Below, in pieces: positions 41,881-53,794 of a stretch of DNA of 64,000 bases (positions are counted from its first letter, which is position 1; every line of letters starts with the position of its first letter). The DNA lies in contig NC_134535.1 of the NCBI RefSeq assembly GCF_050624435.1, positions 130,810,731 to 130,874,730 on the forward strand, in the 5' to 3' direction. The notes below the pieces were generated by a model. It was not told the DNA's origin. It was given only the letters and a program-made list of their open reading frames with translations, and made no database searches. Origin of the DNA: Tenrec ecaudatus. Lineage: Eukaryota; Chordata; Mammalia; Afrosoricida; Tenrecidae. Position numbers and translations under genes: made by a program.

Positions 41881-43920
41881 ACCAACCCCCACATGTGTGT
41901 CCACCCACAGATACCTACCCTGTCTCCTCACCCACTAGATATTTGTGCTGCCCCATCTCTGGCAGTTTCCAATCGCAGTTAAGATTCTACGCAGCTGGTG
42001 TCATCCGAAGGAGGGGCAGGCAGGCTGAGTAAAGAAGGCGGGTAGGCCAGAGGGGTTCTAGTGGGTAGGATACGAGAGAGAAGGCAGCTAGCTCGTGTAA
42101 GCCACAGCGGGGCACTTCCCAGGGCAGCCGTGCACAGTGGTCCACGCTGTGCACTGCACCACTCCACGGGGTTTGGTTCGCACGGGCTAGGATTAGTATC
42201 GCTCCGGGGAGTTGGGCCTTGGGGATACCTTGTCGATGCCTCTCCCTGCAGAGGAAGCCCTGGGTCCTTGAGCCTTCCTGCAGACCCCAACCTCACCTCA
42301 AACAGCATCACCTCTGAACCCCCCCATCCTTGCTCAGAGAGGCATCGTGGGAGCTCTCCCACTGCTCCAAGGGCTGCCGGCCGAGAACCAGCTCTGGGTG
42401 GGGCATCATTGCCTGCTGAAAGCCCCAAGCTGAGAGGCCTTGACTTTGAATCAGCACCATGGGGTTTGAGTCCCAGGCCTCCCAGGGGCACCTCCATTGC
42501 CTCATGGACAGCAGGAGGCTTCGACAACATCGCACACATGGAACGTGAAGGTCATGGGATCTGAAGCCCCTCACTCACTAGGGACGATGGCACCCACTGA
42601 GGGCGGGGTGGAGGTGGTGGGATGGGAAGCGAGGGCCGGACTAGGGTGTCACTCGGATGTCACTAGCTGAAGCTGCAGGGACTGGGGTTTCAGGCTCTGG
42701 CCGGAGAGTACGAAGGGGCCCCAGGGGCTGGCCCTGGGCCATCTTGTCTCCAGGACTAAGAAATCAGACATCGCTGAGGCAGAGGCAGGGCGACCTGCCT
42801 TCTCTGGAGCTGCCCGTTGGTTCGTGTCATGAGCTATTTGCAGATCCAGCACCCGCTGACTGTACTTTCTCTCCCGCAGCCCTGAGGCTGTGGGTCTGGA
42901 AGGGAGTGGGGAGCCACTTGTGTCTGGTGGGGGCTGGGATCCCAGGACAATGAGTCTACAGGGCTCTGGCCGTTCTCAGCCGCTGCTGTAGGTCCATTTT
43001 TAAGGACTGGAGCGAAGGAAAGGAGGAGAGAAGGAGAAAAAAAGGGGACATCCACACATCCCTCCTTGTCCAACCTGCCTCTTCCTCTGGGGGGTTCCTC
43101 AGAGCGTGGCTGGGGACTTCACCCCAGGTCTCTTCCCCATCTGTAGGACCGTCCTGTCCTCACTGGGTGGGTCCCTTGGGGCATGTCTGGTGGACAGAGG
43201 TCTGTATTTCTCAGCTGAGGCTGGCACTGAAAGAGCAGGGAGAAGACCCAGGGGAGCTGCAGGAGGCCCTGCTGGGAAGGGGCAGCCACGGGAGCTGTGA
43301 AGCCTGCGTGCAGCGATGCCACCCTGGGTGTAGCATGGCCCAGCCGCAGCCACCGGGAACAGCGTGCCCGACGGTTTGCCTGTCCCTGCCCTCGCCTTTG
43401 TCCAGGGTTTCCCAGGGAATCGTGTGAGAGAATGAGTGTGGGGTTGGGGGGCTGGGGGATGCACTTCCATTACTTTGGAGAAGTTTGTAAGCTTTCCACC
43501 GGCACTTCGGTCTGCGTGGTCGTTCATTCACTCAGCACCTATGGACACGGGTGCATCTGGGCATGTGCCGCTTGGTCCAGGGGCAGAGCCCAACTCAGCT
43601 TTGAGCCACTCTTGTAGTTGGGGACCTGCCTTGGGCTCAGCTCATGGGAGACCCAGGGTAGAAGAGCACCGAGTGGGGTGGGGAAGCTCAGAGACTGAAG
43701 GAACTGTGAATACAGTTGAGAAGCTACACGTCCCAGTGGTGAAGAGCCATTGACGTCCAGAGCAGGCGCACTATGAACAAGTGTGCCCCTGCAATAGGCC
43801 TGAACAGGGGATGCCCCGGGTAAACTTGCCCTGTGCAGACACACTGGTGGTCACCTTAAGAGCCCCATGAAGCCAGGCCAGCTGCTCTGAAACCTGCCTC
43901 CAACTCACAGTGCGGCCTGT
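41881..43920. other. Repeat-poor, GC-rich intronic stretch
   Basis: About 2 kb with no confident repeat; faint L2-like GTCGTTCATTCACTCAGCACC near 43,520. Open frames up to 186 codons overlap on both strands with no recognisable domain. Confidence 0.4.
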
Positions 43921-43923
43921 TCC

Positions 43924-43926
<3 letters not shown>

Positions 43927-43961
<35 letters not shown>
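43927..43961. repeat. (TG)n microsatellite, about 17 repeats
   Basis: Pure TG run. Confidence 0.95.
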
Positions 43962-43963
<2 letters not shown>

Positions 43964-44764
43964 CCCCCTCTGTAACGGCCTGTGATGGGGCTGTAGTGAG
44001 GATTCACCCCCCAGAAGGTCGAGAAGCCCACGGGCCTCTGTGTCTGTGTTAGTGCAGAGAATAAAGAAAAACCCAAACCACTTCTCTCCAGAGATGACAA
44101 GGGTCCTGATTAGAATGCGTGCTGGCGTTTGCAAGCCGTGTAAAAGCCAGAATCCTGTACTCAGGGGAGCGTGTCTCCTGGGGTATAGTAAACACCAAAG
44201 ACCCAACTGCTGGGACTGCAGTTCAGGTCTCTCTAGTAGCAGCCAGCCCGTGAGCGTGGTCCGGCTTTGACCTGCACCCAACCAACACAGTGATAGCAAA
44301 AAAAACTGCCTGCAGTTCGCCAGAGACCCAGCCAGCCCTGTCGCACGGTAGCACCTGCAGCTGCTTACTCCCCAGCCCCCGAGCCAAGGACTCTGTTAAA
44401 TGACCTTGTAACACGGTGCTTAATTCATGCCTGGCACCCAGTTGTGTGTTGGTGTTTTTAGCTGCCCTTGAGCCAGCCCCTGGCCCACGTCGGCTTCGTG
44501 CACAACACAACAGAAGGTTTCCGTCGGGCCATCTTCCTGACGGGCGGCAGGCGGGACCGTTGTGGTCTGCAGCGTTTTCACGATCACCAGGCCTTTCTTC
44601 CTTGTCTGCTCTCGGCTGGAAGCTCTGCTGCAGCCTGTCCGGCATCACAGCAACATGCAAGGCTGCACTGATGGGCGGCTGGGGCTGCCATAGACCGCAC
44701 TCAGGAAATGCTTATTATTATTAAGTGTTATCATCATTATTACCACCATCATCATGGTGTGACT
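43962..44764. other. Unassigned intronic sequence
   Basis: No repeat recognised. Ends with an ATT/ATC-rich tract (about 44,714-44,755) that may be the decayed tail of the antisense SINE that follows. Confidence 0.4.
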
Positions 44765-44962
44765 GTTATGATTATATCCCTCCGGACTCAGAGCGACCCT
44801 ACAGGACAGGGTAGAACTGCCCCTGTGGGTTTCCCAGACTGTCACTCTGTACAGGGAGTAGAAAGCCACGTCTTCCTCCCATGGAGTGGGTGGTGGTTTC
44901 AAACTGCTGACCTTTCGGATCACAGCCCCACGTATAACCACTACGCCACCCCTGGCTCCTTA
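44765..44962 (-). repeat. AfroSINE (antisense)
   Basis: GGACTCAGAGCGACCCTACAG to ACGCCACCCCTGGCTCC, full length. Confidence 0.9.
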
Positions 44963-45435
44963 GGATTAGATCAGCCGATCAAAATCTTATTGGTGGTCGT
45001 GATGAGAACAGGGCCTTGCAGACAAAAGACCAGGTCCTGTCCTGCTTCTACTCTGTGATTTCAGCCCAATGAGCCTTTGATTCCTCCCTGCTGTCCCATT
45101 CAGAGGAGCCAGTGAGGCCCCAGGCTCCAGCTATTCTGCAGGACAGAAGGGCACACTGCCCATCCACCAGGCACGGGTCCAGGTGCGTGACAGTTCGGTA
45201 AGAGCGAGTATTGGGGGACCAAAGCATCGCCAAGTGTCTGAGTGGAGGGTGGGAGAGTGCACACGGGGCCCACGAGCAGGTTTCGTGAGAAATCAATCAG
45301 CCACATGGCTGGGTCTTCCTTCCCTCTGGGCAGACCAAGCCTTCTCCCTGGCCGACAACCAGACGTGGGGATTGGCCCTTACTGCCCTGGAGGGCTGGAG
45401 GCAGGCTGTGGCCTGGGGCTTCAAAGCCAAAGTAA

Positions 45436-45462
45436 ACACACACAGACACACACACACACAAG
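45436..45462. repeat. (CA)n microsatellite
   Basis: CACACACAGACACACACAC run, about 26 bp. Confidence 0.85.
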
Positions 45463-45774
45463 GCTTGTTTTCCTTTTAGCTCCCCAAGAGCCCTCACCCG
45501 CTTGTGTGATACTCCCCCTGGGGAGTCAAGGTCAGGACACCCCACCCTGAGCTTATTTTAGGGGTGCAGACAGGGAATGAGAGACTGGTGAGACCGGGGG
45601 CAGAGGGTGTGTGTGGGGAGGGGCCAAGTCTCACCTAAGTGTGGCCCAAAGGTTGTCCCTGGGTACCTGCCAGTCGTTTCCGTACCCCGGCTCACCTTGC
45701 CGCCCTCCAGGAGGGCCACCTGAGTAACCTGCCCCCAAGGCCCAGGTTGAACGCTCCTGCCTTCTGCCTCAAAC

Positions 45775-46180
45775 CCACTGCCAGGGAGCCCACGCCAATG
45801 CAAAGTGACCGACCCGACAGTATAGGATAGAGAAGGCCCAGGTGCCCAAGGCTGTATATCTGACCGGAGCAGACCCCCCTCTCTCTCCCTCCGAGTGGCT
45901 GCTGGGCTCCAACCGCTGACCTTTTGGTTAGCCGTCAGGTGCTTAACCATGAGGGCTCCTTTCTCTTCGCTTCTACGCAAGTCGGACCAGGCATGGTGTG
46001 TGAAGCCCTTTCTGACTCAGCGCCCCTCCAGGTCCAAGGAGGATTACCTCATGGGGCTTCCGAGATGGTAAATCTGGACGGAAGTCGACTGCTACCTGCC
46101 ACATCTCTCTCCTGTGGAGCAACTGATCGGTTCAAACTACCAGCCTTTCAGTTGGCAGTGAGCACTGAGCCACCAGGACG

Positions 46181-46182
<2 letters not shown>
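45775..46182 (-). repeat. Two AfroSINE copies (antisense)
   Basis: First 45,775-45,960 (GACCGACCCGACAGTATAGG to CCATGAGGGCTCCT). Second 46,045-46,182, truncated at its tail end (GGGCTTCCGAGATGG to GAGCCACCAGGACGCT). Confidence 0.75.

Positions 46183-46253
<71 letters not shown>
46183..46253. repeat. (CT)n(CA)n compound microsatellite
   Basis: About 40 bp of CT followed by about 30 bp of CA, directly at a SINE head. Confidence 0.95.
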
Positions 46254-46256
<3 letters not shown>

Positions 46257-46734
46257 TGGCCTCTGTGCTCCCAGCAGGACTGGCTAAGATCTCTCGTTGA
46301 GGACTCTCCATATCGCTTGGAAGTCATTTCGCATGCCGGTGCCCCGTCCCCAGTGGCAGCTGGGAGCTGCTAAAGGGCCCGTGGGGGAGATTTGCCTGGT
46401 GTTTGTTGGGCGCTGCCGGGCCTGACAGTGCCATGGATTTCGGGTTACAAAAGCAGCTCCCAAGTCCTCATCCCTTGCTTGTGTCTTAGGACTGTGATAA
46501 CAGAAGCAACAATTGGGCGGAGTGGGGGGGGGGGGCTTTAGAAGAACAGAAGCAAACACTTTATGTCCTAGTTTGGGGGGCTGGAGTCCCAGGTCAGAGT
46601 GTCAGCAGGGCTGGGCCCCTCCTAGAGTCTCTGAGGGAAATCCTGTCTCGTCCCTCAATTTCGGTAGCCCCGGAGTTACTGGGTTTGAAGCTACATCATA
46701 ACTCTATCCCTTGGTCCCTCTGTCTCTCTGGTAT

Positions 46735-46936
46735 AATAGCTACCAGCCCCCCTGGCATCCGGGAGATTCTGACTCCTCACTACCCGGTACCACAGGGAAG
46801 AACCGCCCCTGTGGGTTTGTAAGACTGGGGTTCTTTACAGGAGTAGAAAGCCTCATCTTCTCCTATGGAGCAGCTGTAGGTTTTGAACTGCTGACCTTGC
46901 CTTAGCAGCCCGGCTCATAACCCCAGCAGGGCTCCC
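46735..46936 (-). repeat. AfroSINE (antisense)
   Basis: CCGGGAGATTCTGACTCCTC to AACCCCAGCAGGGCTCCC. Confidence 0.85.
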
Positions 46937-47058
46937 TCGACAAGATGGATTGACGAGGTGGCGGCCACAGGGGCCCACAAGAAGAGTGGTGAGGATGGCG
47001 TAGGGCTGGGTCACTGTGAGTCGAAACCGACATGAAGGCACCCGACAACAGGGCCCCA
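46937..47058 (+). mobile_element. RTE LINE 3' terminus
   Basis: CAAGATGGATTGACGAGGTGG, GGTGAGGATGGCGTAGGGC and GTGAGTCGAAACCGACATGAA, then GCACCCGACAACA. Only the last 120 bp remain; this is the part shared with AfroSINE tails. Confidence 0.7.
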
Positions 47059-47061
47059 CGG

Positions 47062-47660
47062 AAGGAGCCCCCGAGGGGCTGCCACATCAGCACTGGATGG
47101 CTAAAACCACAAGGGTGGCAGTTCAGACCCACCAGCCGCTCGCTGGGAGGAAGATGAAGCTGTCTGCTCTTCCACAGAGTTACGGGTTCAGAAACTCTAT
47201 GGGATCGCTTGGAGAATTGACTGGATGACGGTGGGCTTGGTTTTGATTTGGGGGCAAGGGACCATGAGATGGGATTAGGAACTGCCCTATCTGGTACCGA
47301 AAAACAAAACTGGAACAAACCAACAACAACAACAGCAACAACAAAAATCTCCAACTCATGGCAACTTCCTGTGCGTCACAATGGAAATGCACTCCTCTGT
47401 GGGGCAGTCAATTTGGGGAAGGAGGTGGCCAGGTCTTTCTTCTGAGGCACCTCAGGTAGACTCAAACAGCCAACCTTTCCATCAGCAGCGGAGCTCCTTG
47501 AAGGAACCCTGCTGGCATCCTGGTTAAGCACGTGGCTTTTGGAACCCACTGCAGGAGAAGAGGCTTACCTCTCTGCTCTCTTGAACTTGACCGCCTCCGA
47601 AACGCTATGGGGCAATCCTGCCTCTGCCCGGTGGGGTTGCTAAGAGTCAGCACCTGGGAC
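47062..47660. repeat. Three AfroSINE copies (+, -, +)
   Basis: Sense 47,062-47,255 (GGCAGTTCAGACCCACCAGCC), antisense 47,330-47,490 (CCAACTCATGGCAACTTCC, CAAACAGCCAACCTTTCC), sense 47,500-47,660 (AGGAACCCTGCTGGCATCC, CTAAGAGTCAGCACC). The middle copy is preceded by an (AAC)n stretch at 47,320-47,344. Confidence 0.75.
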
Positions 47661-47664
47661 TTCT

Positions 47665-47795
47665 TACTCTGACAGAACCTCACATGAATAGATAACATCT
47701 TTAAGACCCTATCTCCAAACAAGGTAATGTCCCAAGGTACCAGGGTTTAGGGCTTTGACATATCTCCTTGGGGATACCATTCAATCTGTGCTCAA
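47665..47795 (-). mobile_element. MLT1-type LTR fragment
   Basis: TCTTTAAGACCCTATCTCCA, AGGTACCAGGGTTTAGGGC, TTTGACATATCTCCTTGGGG and CCATTCAATCTGTG follow the conserved 3' part of mammalian MLT1/MST LTRs. Confidence 0.65.
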
Positions 47796-47800
47796 AAAAC

Positions 47801-48185
47801 TCAATGTCAATGAGTTGATTCCAACCCATAGCGACCTCAGAACTGCCCCCAGAGGGTGTCCAGGACTGAGTCTTCATGGGAGCAGATGGCCTCGCTGTTG
47901 TCACTCACAGCAGCGGCCAGGTTCAAATCAGAGAGTGGCAGTCTCAGAAACTCACAGGGGCAGTTCTACCCTGTCCTACAAGGCTGCTATGAATCGGCAT
48001 CGATTCGATGGCAGTGAGTTTGGTTTTTGTTTCTGTGTTGGTCATCTTTCTAGCCGTCAGGTCTGGTTCCTGCAGAGCTGCTAGGTGGGTTTGAACCGCA
48101 GCCCTTTCCATTCAACCAGTGTCTCTGAGGCGGCCCTCTCTCTTCAAGGGTGTTCACTTTAACCCCTGCACCACCACGGCTCCAT
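47801..48185. repeat. AfroSINE inverted pair plus fragment
   Basis: Antisense 47,801-47,925 (CAATGAGTTGATTCCAACCC) joins sense 47,926-48,030 (GAGTGGCAGTCTCAGAAACTC to CATCGATTCGATGGCAGTG). Another antisense remnant, 48,055-48,185, ends CACCACCACGGCTCC. Confidence 0.75.
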
Positions 48186-49002
48186 TGCTGATCCATAACA
48201 GCCCCTAAAGGGCCCCACTTTGCTGCCACCCAGCAGCCTGGCTGCAGCCCACTCTGCCCTGGAGCCTCGCCCCGCTCTCTGGGAATTCCAAGCACATCTG
48301 CCAGTCAACTGGCCTCTGCACTCATCTCATCTGCCCGCTGAGACTCATTCGCCTGGGGTGGGGCAGGAGGAGAGACAATGCTCCTCAGAGTCTGGCCACC
48401 CCGTGACATGGTGCATCCGGCCCCGATCGGAGTCTCCAACACATCACTTCACCGTCCAGGCATTTGTGGTTGCTTTTTGGAGCTACCCCATGGTGTGTGT
48501 CCCACTTTGCCCCCAGCCCCCCTCCCCCGCAGGCCTGCTGGCTGCCCTGAATCCTGGCTTTGTTCAGCACCGGGCCAGAGGGGAAGCTGCCCCACCCCCC
48601 CACCCCCCGCCATATTTTCCAGGCTGCCTGCAAACACCCCGGGCCTCTGGTGGGAGCTGTGTCCTACACATGAGTTTTGTGCCCCCAGCCTTGTGCCCTG
48701 GCCCTACCCTAGCCAGTTGAGTCAGGTTCAGATACAGGGTGGTGGCATGTCAGGGACCATGAGCTTTCAGAACTACAAGGGGTTTGGGGTCCACTGATCC
48801 CAACACCAGGGAATCAGTATCAGCGGGTGATCACGCTGCCCGTTTGCTCAGCACCATCCAGGTTTAGCACAGAAATCTGGTCACCCTACCTGGAAGCAAA
48901 GTCCTAGGGTCCTACCCCAGACCGTAGGAATCGGGAGCCCTGCCGGTGGGGCCCAGCCATCCGGACAGTTCTGATATCTGCTCTAGTCTAAAAGCAAACC
49001 AA
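48186..49002. other. Unassigned intronic sequence
   Basis: C-rich, no confident repeat. A faint MER5A-like patch (CCTAGGGTCCTACCCCAGACC) lies near 48,900. Confidence 0.4.
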
Positions 49003-49165
49003 ACCCACTGCCTGAGAGCCAGTGCCAACTCACAGCACCCCTGTGGGACCGAGTAGGCCTGCGCTCAGTAGAGTTCCGGAGGCGGTCGGTCTTGGCAGGA
49101 ATAGAAAGTCTCATCGCTCTCCCTTGGCTGGTGGATCGGCGGTGCTGCCCTTGTGCACAGAGCCC
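49003..49165 (-). repeat. AfroSINE (antisense, decayed)
   Basis: AACCCACTGCCTGAGAGCC, GCCAACTCACAGCACCCC, GCTCTCCCTTGGCTGGTGG. Confidence 0.7.
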
Positions 49166-49312
49166 AGCACTCAATGCTCTGCCTCAGCAGTGCCCACCAA
49201 GAAGGGAAGTTCTCAAGAAGGGTGCTGGTCCCTTGCCCGAACAGCCGTCACCCGGCCCAGTCAAAGCCTTGAGTGATTTGCCGTGTGAACCGTCCCCATC
49301 GCCCCCTACACA

Positions 49313-49344
49313 CGCACACACACACACACACATACACACACACA

Positions 49345-49376
<32 letters not shown>

Positions 49377-49386
49377 TACACACACG
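49313..49386. repeat. (CA)n microsatellite with TA interruptions
   Basis: About 74 bp of CA repeats broken by ACATACAC at semi-regular spacing (three interruptions). Confidence 0.95.
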
Positions 49387-49580
49387 GAGAGGGCGCTGAG
49401 AAACAGAGAAGGTCCCAGAACCCATTGCTGCAGGGGTTAGATACTGTGGGGGCAGTCACCTCAAGAAGGGTCACTCAGAACCCTGAGCATGTGGTGAGGC
49501 TGAACCCAACCCCAGCCAGACCCCAGGTTCCCCGTGCCTGGTGACCCTGTGCTCCTGGACAGACCGCTCCAGAGGGTTTT

Positions 49581-50005
49581 CTGGGAGCCCTAGTGGTGCG
49601 ATGGTTAAGCGCTTGGTTGGACTGAAAAGGTTTGTGGTTCAAATCTACTTAGCAGCTCTGCAGGAACCGGACGTGACTTCTGGAAAGATGACCAAGACAA
49701 AAAACAAAATCCCCAAACCAAGCTCACTGTCATTGCCAACTCACAGTGACCCTAGAGGCGAGGGTGCAACTGCCCCTGTGAGTGTCTGAGACTGTGGCTC
49801 TGTACGGGAGTGGAAAGCCTCGTCTTTCTTCCACAGGGCAGCTGGTGGTTTCAAACTGCTGACCTTGTCGTTAGCCACCCAACGTTTAACCCCTGTGACA
49901 CTGAGGCTTCAGTGAAGATGACAGCCAGGGACGTCTGCAGGGGCATGCCTGCTGGGTCACACAGGGTCACTATGAGTCAGAATCCACTCCGCAGCACCTG
50001 ACAAC
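49581..50005. repeat. AfroSINE (+) interrupted by AfroSINE (-)
   Basis: The outer copy starts GGGAGCCCTAGTGGTGCGATG, stops near 49,691, and resumes at about 49,915 through TATGAGTCAGAATCCACTCC. The inner antisense copy runs GCTCACTGTCATTGCCAACTC to TGACACTGAGGCTTC. AAGATGAC occurs at both junctions (49,684-49,691 and 49,915-49,922), a duplicated target. Confidence 0.85.
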
Positions 50006-50812
50006 AGTGATCTTCATGGAAGCAGATCACCAGCCCTTTCTTCCACAGTGTAGCTGGGTGGGTTCGAATCACCAACCTTTGGGTTCGTGACTCCAAAATC
50101 ACTGCCACCGAGTCCATTCTGACTCCGAGTGACCCTATAGGACAGAGTAGAACTGCCCCCTGTGCTTCTGGTGCTGTCTTTCTTTATGTGAGCAGAAGCC
50201 TCATTGTTCCGCTGCTGAGCGGACTGGTGGGTCCTAAATGCTGATTCAGCATTAATATCCAATACGTAACCCACTCCTCTACTGCATTAGTCTGGGTGGA
50301 CTAGAGAAACAAATTCATAGACACTCATATGTGTATAAGAAAGAGCTTTATATACTAGAGCAGTTGAATATTGAGAAAACATCCCAGCCCAGTCCAGATC
50401 AAGTCAATAAGTTTGATACCAATCTATAAAGTCCTCTTCAGACTCACAAAACACATGCAGTGATGCTGAATGCAGGAAGATCACAGGCTCATGGGAGGGA
50501 AGTCGTGTGGATCCAGTGGCGTTGTAAGCATCTCAGTGCTGGCAGGGGTCTCCACTTGACTGCTCCAGCTCGGGGCACTAGTGCAATTCCATGTGTCTTG
50601 TCAGCTGCCATGTCTCCCAGGGTGTGAGCAGAGAGAGTGTCTCCCACATCCAAGGAGAAATCAACGGAGTTCCCAGCATCCTCAGGAGAAGGCCATGCCC
50701 ACACAGAGGCCTCATTGGCTATGGCCTGATTGACAGGTCAGACTCCACCCCTTCACTCCTCTCAAATTGACAAAGGGTTATATAACTCCCGCGTCCACCA
50801 GGGCTCCTTGTA
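50006..50812 (-). repeat. AfroSINE pair (antisense), second split by an LTR
   Basis: Fragment 50,006-50,090 (GGGTGGGTTCGAATCACCAAC), then a copy 50,095-50,282 whose head (CCACCAGGGCTCC) reappears after the LTR at about 50,796-50,808. Confidence 0.8.
50283..50792 (-). mobile_element. Solo LTR, MaLR-like family A, inside an AfroSINE
   Basis: TGCATTAGTCTGGGTGGACT to GGTTATATAACTCCCGCG. Interrupts an antisense AfroSINE 13 bp before its head, so it postdates that SINE. Termini are mutated and the duplication is not exact. Confidence 0.85.
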
Positions 50813-52261
50813 GTTGAGCACACACGGTGTGCCCCGCCCTTGAGGAGGCAGAGAGGGGAAGCTGTTTCCGGATCGGAGCCCAGCATGAGCAAAGGGCCCA
50901 AGGGAGGATGTCTCTGGCCGTTCAGAGGCCTGGGGAGACAGTGGGGGCAGACCGGGAACAGTTATGCCTTTTCTTTGTACTTAGGCTTGTCCATGACTCC
51001 ATGGCCAATGTTGACTGCCATCCCTAGGGAGTATGCCTCTGCCTGTCCTTCCCCCTCCATTGTCCTGCTTTTGTCCATCAGGGGCCTCTTCCTCCCACTT
51101 CCAATTGCTTCAGGAAGTCCAACGCCCCAACACCTATGAACAGACCTAAAACCCATTTAGAAAGAGCAGTCGGTTTCCCAGAAACCACAAGCCCCTCCTC
51201 AAAGTCCCCTGGAAATGAAGGGGAGATGGTCGGAGGCCCTGGTCACGCCATCCCCTGGCAGCAGGGAGAGGGGCCGCTGAGAATGTGCTTGCTCAGTTTC
51301 AGCCCTTACTGCCTGCCACTCTGCTGCCCCCTTGCCCCATACCCCTTGCATGGTTCTACCAAACAGGGCAGGGCTGAGGAAAACTGGGGTGAGATGAGGT
51401 CTTAGAGGGGTGGGGGTGGGGGATACATTAGAGCAGCTGTTTGTCTCCCAGTGGCCCCTGGCAGAGCCTTCCGGAAGCATCTGGAGAGATGGCCTAGGGG
51501 TGTTTGCTTCAAGAGGTGGGACAGAGAGGCACGCACACAACACAGCAGCCCTGTCCCCAGTCACTGGCGACTTCAGAGTTATGTGCCTGGGCTTTGGAAT
51601 CTTCCCACTGACAAAGATTGCCTGAGCCTCTCTTCTTAGCAGCACAATAAGCCCTCCCCCCCCCCCACCCCCGGGCCTCCCCCATCCTCTTCCCGGCCTT
51701 CTCCCCCAGGGCTCCACTCCCGCTCCACACTCTCAGGCTGGTGCACCCACCCACGGTTGTCCTCCCAGAGGCTGCTCTGGGTCAAGGTGAGCCTTGACAG
51801 GCCTAGTTTGACCAGGCTTCCTCTGTAGGACATGGCACTGTGGACCGCCTCGGTTTCCTCAGCTTCGGGGACCGCACCCTGCTCCCACAGGTTCTCCTCC
51901 CACCATCTCATACGGTCTCCCCTTCGCAGCCACTGCGTGGACCCCAGCCCCCTCCATGTTCTTACCCCGGCTGCCTCTTCCACGGCCTGCCTCATGGGAC
52001 CCTGGTCTATGACAGAACTCACTTTCTCTGCCTTAGACTTCAGCAGCAACTTCCTAACATGGGTCCTGCCACCCATTTATGACCCTCCAGATCCTCGCTC
52101 AGCGGCCAGAGAGCTCATCGAGGACGCCCTCAGGATCTCTCCCCTTGGTTGCGTATCATCTGTAGAGTGGGAATCCAAGACCCAGAGCTGAGCATCCAGG
52201 CCCCTGTGGGTCGGTGGACTCTGAGTTAACTGGATGCCTCTACCTCTCACGGCATGGTGGG
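50813..52261. other. Repeat-poor intronic stretch
   Basis: About 1.45 kb with no recognised repeat except a C-run at 51,655-51,667. Overlapping open frames up to 172 codons, no recognisable product. Confidence 0.4.
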
Positions 52262-52771
52262 TGAGGTGGTTAGTTTATTGTGCCCACCTGGCCGATACAC
52301 ACAGGTGGGGTTAATTGAAGGGCGGAGGGATCAATGGCTCAGGGAGCCTCGCCTTTCGAGTTCTCCGGTCTCTTGCTTTCTGATGGTCGGACCAGGGTGC
52401 AGCTGCCTTAGCCAGTTCCCTGCTTGAGGCTCACTTCCTGCAAGACATCCCTGAGAAGAAGCCACACGGACTTACCCCAGTGCAGCCCTGGGTGCTGGAG
52501 CAGCCGTGTGGAGACCCCTGTCAGCGCTGAGATGCTTACATGCTCACTGACTCGGCTTTCCTCCTGCAGTTGGCATCATTGTGTGTGTTTTGTGAGATGG
52601 AGGAGGACTTTGTGGATTGGTGTTGGACATATGGGTTAATGTTGGACTTGTGGGCTTAGGCAGCACTGGGTTTGGGATGTTTTCTTGATGCGCACTTAAC
52701 CTTTATATAAAACTCTCTCTTATACATGTGTTTCTGTGGATTTGTTTTTCTTAAGTACCCAGACTAATACA
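52262..52771 (+). mobile_element. Solo LTR, MaLR-like family C (sense)
   Basis: TGAGGTGGTTAGTTTATTGTG to ACCCAGACTAATACA with a perfect 5-bp duplication GTGGG (52,257-52,261 and 52,772-52,776). Shares its whole length with the antisense copy at 24.1 kb, including the inner GTGTGGAGACCCCTG and GACTCGGCTTTCCTCCTGC. Confidence 0.9.
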
Positions 52772-53344
52772 GTGGGGTTCAATGTACTGGGTGCCAGGAG
52801 AAGGTATTTGAATTTTCATTCCTAATGATAGACACTGTATCTTTTTAAAAGGGGGGTGCAAATTCAGCTTTGATATTTATCAGTAAATATTTATAATTTT
52901 TATAAATCTGTCTTCCTCTATCTGTCTACTTCTCTGTGTCACTTAAGGACCCCACTGGTGCTGGTAGTGGTCTTTTGGGTAGTGCAGTTAAGTGGTCAGC
53001 TAGCTAGAAGGTTAGACCCACCCATGGCACCTCAGAAGAAAGGCCTGGTGATAAGTTTCCAGGAGCCGGTCACCCTCTGGAAAACCACGGGGCTGCCCGG
53101 ATCCACATGGGTTACCAGGAGGGGTTTCTCTCACAAAGGGCCCAGCCAACTCCAGTTTGATCTGATGGTAACCCAACTGCTGACATTGTCCAAGACTCAA
53201 TTTCCAGAGGAGGTCACATTCACAGACGCCAGGGTGCCATTGTTAGCTACTGCTCCAATAACAGAAATATCCCCAGAGAGTGGTTCAAACGAGCAGCCAT
53301 CTGTTTTCTCGTACTTGAATCAAAAGCAACACAACCCGACAGAA

Positions 53345-53450
53345 AGGGCTTCCGAGGCTGTGAATCTGGACGGGAGCAGACTGCCTTCTCTTTCTCCCAT
53401 GGAGCAGCTTCTGGGTTTGAACTGCTGCCGGTCTGTTAGCAGCCTTGCCC
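53345..53450 (-). repeat. AfroSINE fragment (antisense)
   Basis: GGGCTTCCGAGGCTGTGAATC, CTTTCTCCCATGGAGCAGC, GGGTTTGAACTGCTGCCGG. Confidence 0.75.
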
Positions 53451-53794
53451 TTGGGCTGATGTTCACGCCTGGTGGCTACTAGCGTCCAAATCAGAGTGCC
53501 AGCTCCAGGGCCTTGTCTCTTTGGCTTCTGTTTCCTGGTTGCTTGGAGATCACCAAGTGTCTCGGCATCTTCTTAACCCCTGCTCTTCGCTGCTCCCCAA
53601 CTTAGGCGCTTTTATATCTCACACCCTACAGGAGTCCTGCCTCCTTAGCGTGACACAGATAGCCCGTTCCCGAATGAGATGCTAGTCAGAACCACACGCA
53701 TAGAAGAGGGCAAGGGTGTCACAGGAGCCAATCCCTATAGCAGGTGTTGGGACGTTACTCTGCATTTGGGAGTCCTTTCCTCAGGGTTTACAAA

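Noticed and set aside
41979..42539. 186-codon antisense frame in GC-rich DNA
   Set aside because: Overlaps a 167-codon frame on the other strand; both are typical of GC-rich non-coding sequence.
52958..53482. 174-codon frame after the family-C LTR
   Set aside because: The right third is an antisense AfroSINE; the left has no recognisable family and no exon signals.
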